A stretch of DNA of 64,000 nt from Rhodococcus qingshengii (GTDB lineage: Bacteria; Actinomycetota; Actinomycetes; Mycobacteriales; Mycobacteriaceae): positions 930,001-994,000 of the forward strand of contig NZ_JAJNCL010000001.1 in assembly GCF_021025955.1 (NCBI RefSeq), in the 5' to 3' direction. Every line of letters starts with the position of its first letter. The stretch's first letter is position 1. A program made the position numbers and the translations under genes. This document shows, piece after piece, positions 62,406 to 64,000 of the stretch. The notes beneath the pieces were generated by a model. It had not been told where the DNA came from, made no database searches, and saw only the letters and a list, made by a program, of their open reading frames with translations.

Positions 62406-63881
62406 CTATGCCTTCTGGAGTTGGTCGCCGCGGATCCAGCAGGCGTGGAATCCTGACGGAACTCGCTGCGGCAGTAGGACGCGAGCGACGGGGCCGTCCT
62501 CGATGTTCTCGGCATCGAAGATGTTGATCTCGCCGCGATCCTCTGCTTCGTCGTTGACGAAGCAGACCAGGTAGCCGTCGGTTTCGCTGGTGGAGCCGTC
62601 GCGCGCCGCGAAGGGCGCTTCGGAACCCCATCGTCCCGGTCCGAACTTGTGCTCTTCTTTGGTTTGGGTCTGGGAGTCGAATTTTACGAGTCCGTCGAAG
62701 AGGAGGGTGGGTTCATTCGCGAGACTCATGTTGTACGAGTACCGATGCTCTCGGCCCATGATTCGCGAGTCGACGCTGGGAAACTCGACGTTGGCGTCGT
62801 CGAGCGGCGTCTCGGTTGTCATTCCGGTGCGAAGGTTGAAACGGTACCGGTAGAGCTGCGCATCGAGACGCATGTATGCAAGCATGTTGGACAGTGGATG
62901 CTCGAAGGTGGACTGGTGCTGAGGGTTCTTCACTCGGCAGGCATCCATGATGATCTCGTCGCCCTGTTCCCAGGAGTTGACGACGTGATAGATGTAGCAC
63001 GGTTTCGCCTCGAACCAACGAACGTCCTGGCCTGTCCCGTGGCGGGGGATGACAGCAAAACGGGCGGGTAGAGCCTGATCGTAGAAGATCCGGTACTTGC
63101 CGGCTTTCCGGGCCTCATGGTCTTGTACCAGCGGGAGATCCATGAGGACCGAGTAGTTCTCGGTGATCGCGATGTCGTGCGGCAAGCGGGGGCCGGGAAG
63201 GTCGATCTTTGTTTCATGTGTCTGCGTGCCCTCGGCTCCGATGATTCCGTACCGCAGGTAATCCATATCCGGCCCGTAGTCGAACCAGATGAGCTCGCCC
63301 GTCGTCTCGTCGACTTTGGGGTGAGCCATCATGTCGCCGGCGAAGGTGCCTAGGAAGTCCTGTGCACCTAGTGTTTCCAGCGACAGAGGATCGACGGCGT
63401 ACGGTGTTCCGCAGAGATACCACGTCGAGAGTACCTGGCCGCGGTGGTAGATGACGTCGGTATTGGAGGCGTCCTTGATGCCGAGTCCGTGGCCGTTACC
63501 CCACGGGTTGTCCTTGGGGTTCTCCATCAGTCCGGTCCACAATGCGCCGCCGGCCTCCGATTCCTGCTCGAAAGAACGAGTGTGGACGTACCGATTGCGG
63601 TATCTGACCTTGCCGTTCTCGAAGTGGGCGGCGTGGATCATGCCGTCCCCGTCGAACATGTGGTAACGCCCGGTGGACGGGAACTGACGGTTCGGACCGT
63701 TCCGAAGGTAGACACCGTTGAGGTCCGTGGGGATCTCGCCGATCACAGTCAGGTCCTCAAGTGTCAGTTCATCTTTCACCGGAGCGAACACCCCAAGAAG
63801 GTAGGGGTTGTCTTCGCCGCCGTTCACGGGACGTGCGACCGCGATCGGCGCCTCGCCGGCAGGCAACTGAGTATTCGTCAT
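62406..63881 (-). CDS. carotenoid cleavage/lignostilbene oxygenase
   Basis: A 491-residue enzyme of the carotenoid oxygenase family (seven-bladed propeller with Fe2+ held by four His). Blocks seen: GVYLRNGPNRQF near the start, the iron His in DMMAHPKVD, LPHDIAITENYSVL, YHVVNSWEQGDEI and the C-terminal GFHACWIRGDQ. It cleaves a conjugated double bond with O2 in carotenoids or stilbenes; which substrate is unknown. AAGGA lies 6 nt before ATG 63881, which overlaps the stop of the preceding gene. Confidence 0.93.
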   Translation of the reverse strand: MTNTQLPAGEAPIAVARPVNGGEDNPYLLGVFAPVKDELTLEDLTVIGEIPTDLNGVYLRNGPNRQFPSTGRYHMFDGDGMIHAAHFENGKVRYRNRYVHTRSFEQESEAGGALWTGLMENPKDNPWGNGHGLGIKDASNTDVIYHRGQVLSTWYLCGTPYAVDPLSLETLGAQDFLGTFAGDMMAHPKVDETTGELIWFDYGPDMDYLRYGIIGAEGTQTHETKIDLPGPRLPHDIAITENYSVLMDLPLVQDHEARKAGKYRIFYDQALPARFAVIPRHGTGQDVRWFEAKPCYIYHVVNSWEQGDEIIMDACRVKNPQHQSTFEHPLSNMLAYMRLDAQLYRYRFNLRTGMTTETPLDDANVEFPSVDSRIMGREHRYSYNMSLANEPTLLFDGLVKFDSQTQTKEEHKFGPGRWGSEAPFAARDGSTSETDGYLVCFVNDEAEDRGEINIFDAENIEDGPVARVLLPQRVPSGFHACWIRGDQLQKA

Positions 63882-64000
63882 CGTTTTCCTTCCATCGATT
63901 TGAGCTCCGGTCCCATCCGGGGCCGGATCACCAACTGCGTGCATCGGAACTCGGCGATACGCCGGCCTTCCTCGTCCAGGACGCTCGCATCCCAGAGGTG
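63878..64000 (-). CDS. C-terminal part of a PaaI/4HBT-type thioesterase (partial)
   Basis: The last 40 codons of a minus-strand gene that continues beyond the window: HLWDASVLDEEGRRIAEFRCTQLVI ending MEGKR. The W-D/E-x-x-V-x-D-E-x-G-R-x-I/L-A pattern is that of hotdog thioesterases. Its TGA overlaps the oxygenase ATG (ATGA), so the two form an operon. Confidence 0.6.
   Translation of the reverse strand, partial: HLWDASVLDEEGRRIAEFRCTQLVIRPRMGPELKSMEGKR

Noticed and set aside
61913-62527. A complete 204-codon gene
   Set aside because: Only its middle matches BioD; the end runs antisense into the oxygenase gene.

Overview
The window is GC-rich actinobacterial DNA, most likely from a mycolic-acid genus such as Rhodococcus or Nocardia. 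The signs are an MspA-type porin, an MMPL lipid exporter, an EspR-like regulator, a DUF732-like lipoprotein, many GTG starts and very tight ATGA/GTGA gene overlaps. The genus is an inference. I see no rRNA, tRNA, CRISPR array or intact transposase.

The left end (about 0.1-11.5 kb, minus strand) is one tightly coupled operon. In transcription order it encodes two KASIII-like proteins, an acyl-AMP ligase/beta-lactone synthetase, a small membrane protein, an NAD-dependent reductase, a one-module C-A-T NRPS, a formyltransferase and an MMPL exporter. Apart from the small membrane protein and the exporter, this is the gene set and order of the lipstatin operon (lstA-lstF) of Streptomyces toxytricini. 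I therefore read it as a pathway for an N-formyl-aminoacyl beta-lactone lipid, a lipstatin-type serine-hydrolase inhibitor, with its own exporter. This is the main discovery of the window. Two palindromes lie upstream of the operon.

From 12 to 45 kb the DNA is accessory. It holds small secreted proteins, lipoproteins and membrane proteins, a gamma-butyrolactone-receptor-like TetR, a secreted trypsin-like protease, a RES toxin-antitoxin pair, an uncharacterised three-gene unit (27.7-30.4 kb) and an MspA-like porin. It also holds a secreted polymorphic toxin (36.8-39.2 kb) whose AT-richer tip is followed by a cognate immunity gene and then by a tandem array of three related genes plus a fourth remnant. 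A further member of that family sits 14 kb upstream. A 35-residue peptide gene with a good ribosome binding site and a hairpin behind it is a possible non-classical small cell-envelope protein.

From 45 to 64 kb the content looks more conserved: a secreted tyrosine phosphatase, a TetR/SGNH-esterase divergent pair with a clear operator, a MerR-TipAS regulator, lipoate-protein ligase, a di-iron-type hydrolase with a membrane partner and a divergent TetR, an ECF transporter with S and both A components fused, dapB, a DUF3105 lipoprotein and a carotenoid oxygenase.

Broken genes are unusually common: a CPCC protein, an Mrr-type nuclease, a DUF389 protein, a neutral zinc metallopeptidase without its catalytic centre, a truncated YtcJ-type amidohydrolase, a truncated peptidase E, a bioD fragment and a frameshifted immunity paralogue. 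Two stops are best explained as CAG to TAG changes. This suggests gene decay in a recombination-prone region, although assembly errors at homopolymers must be excluded.
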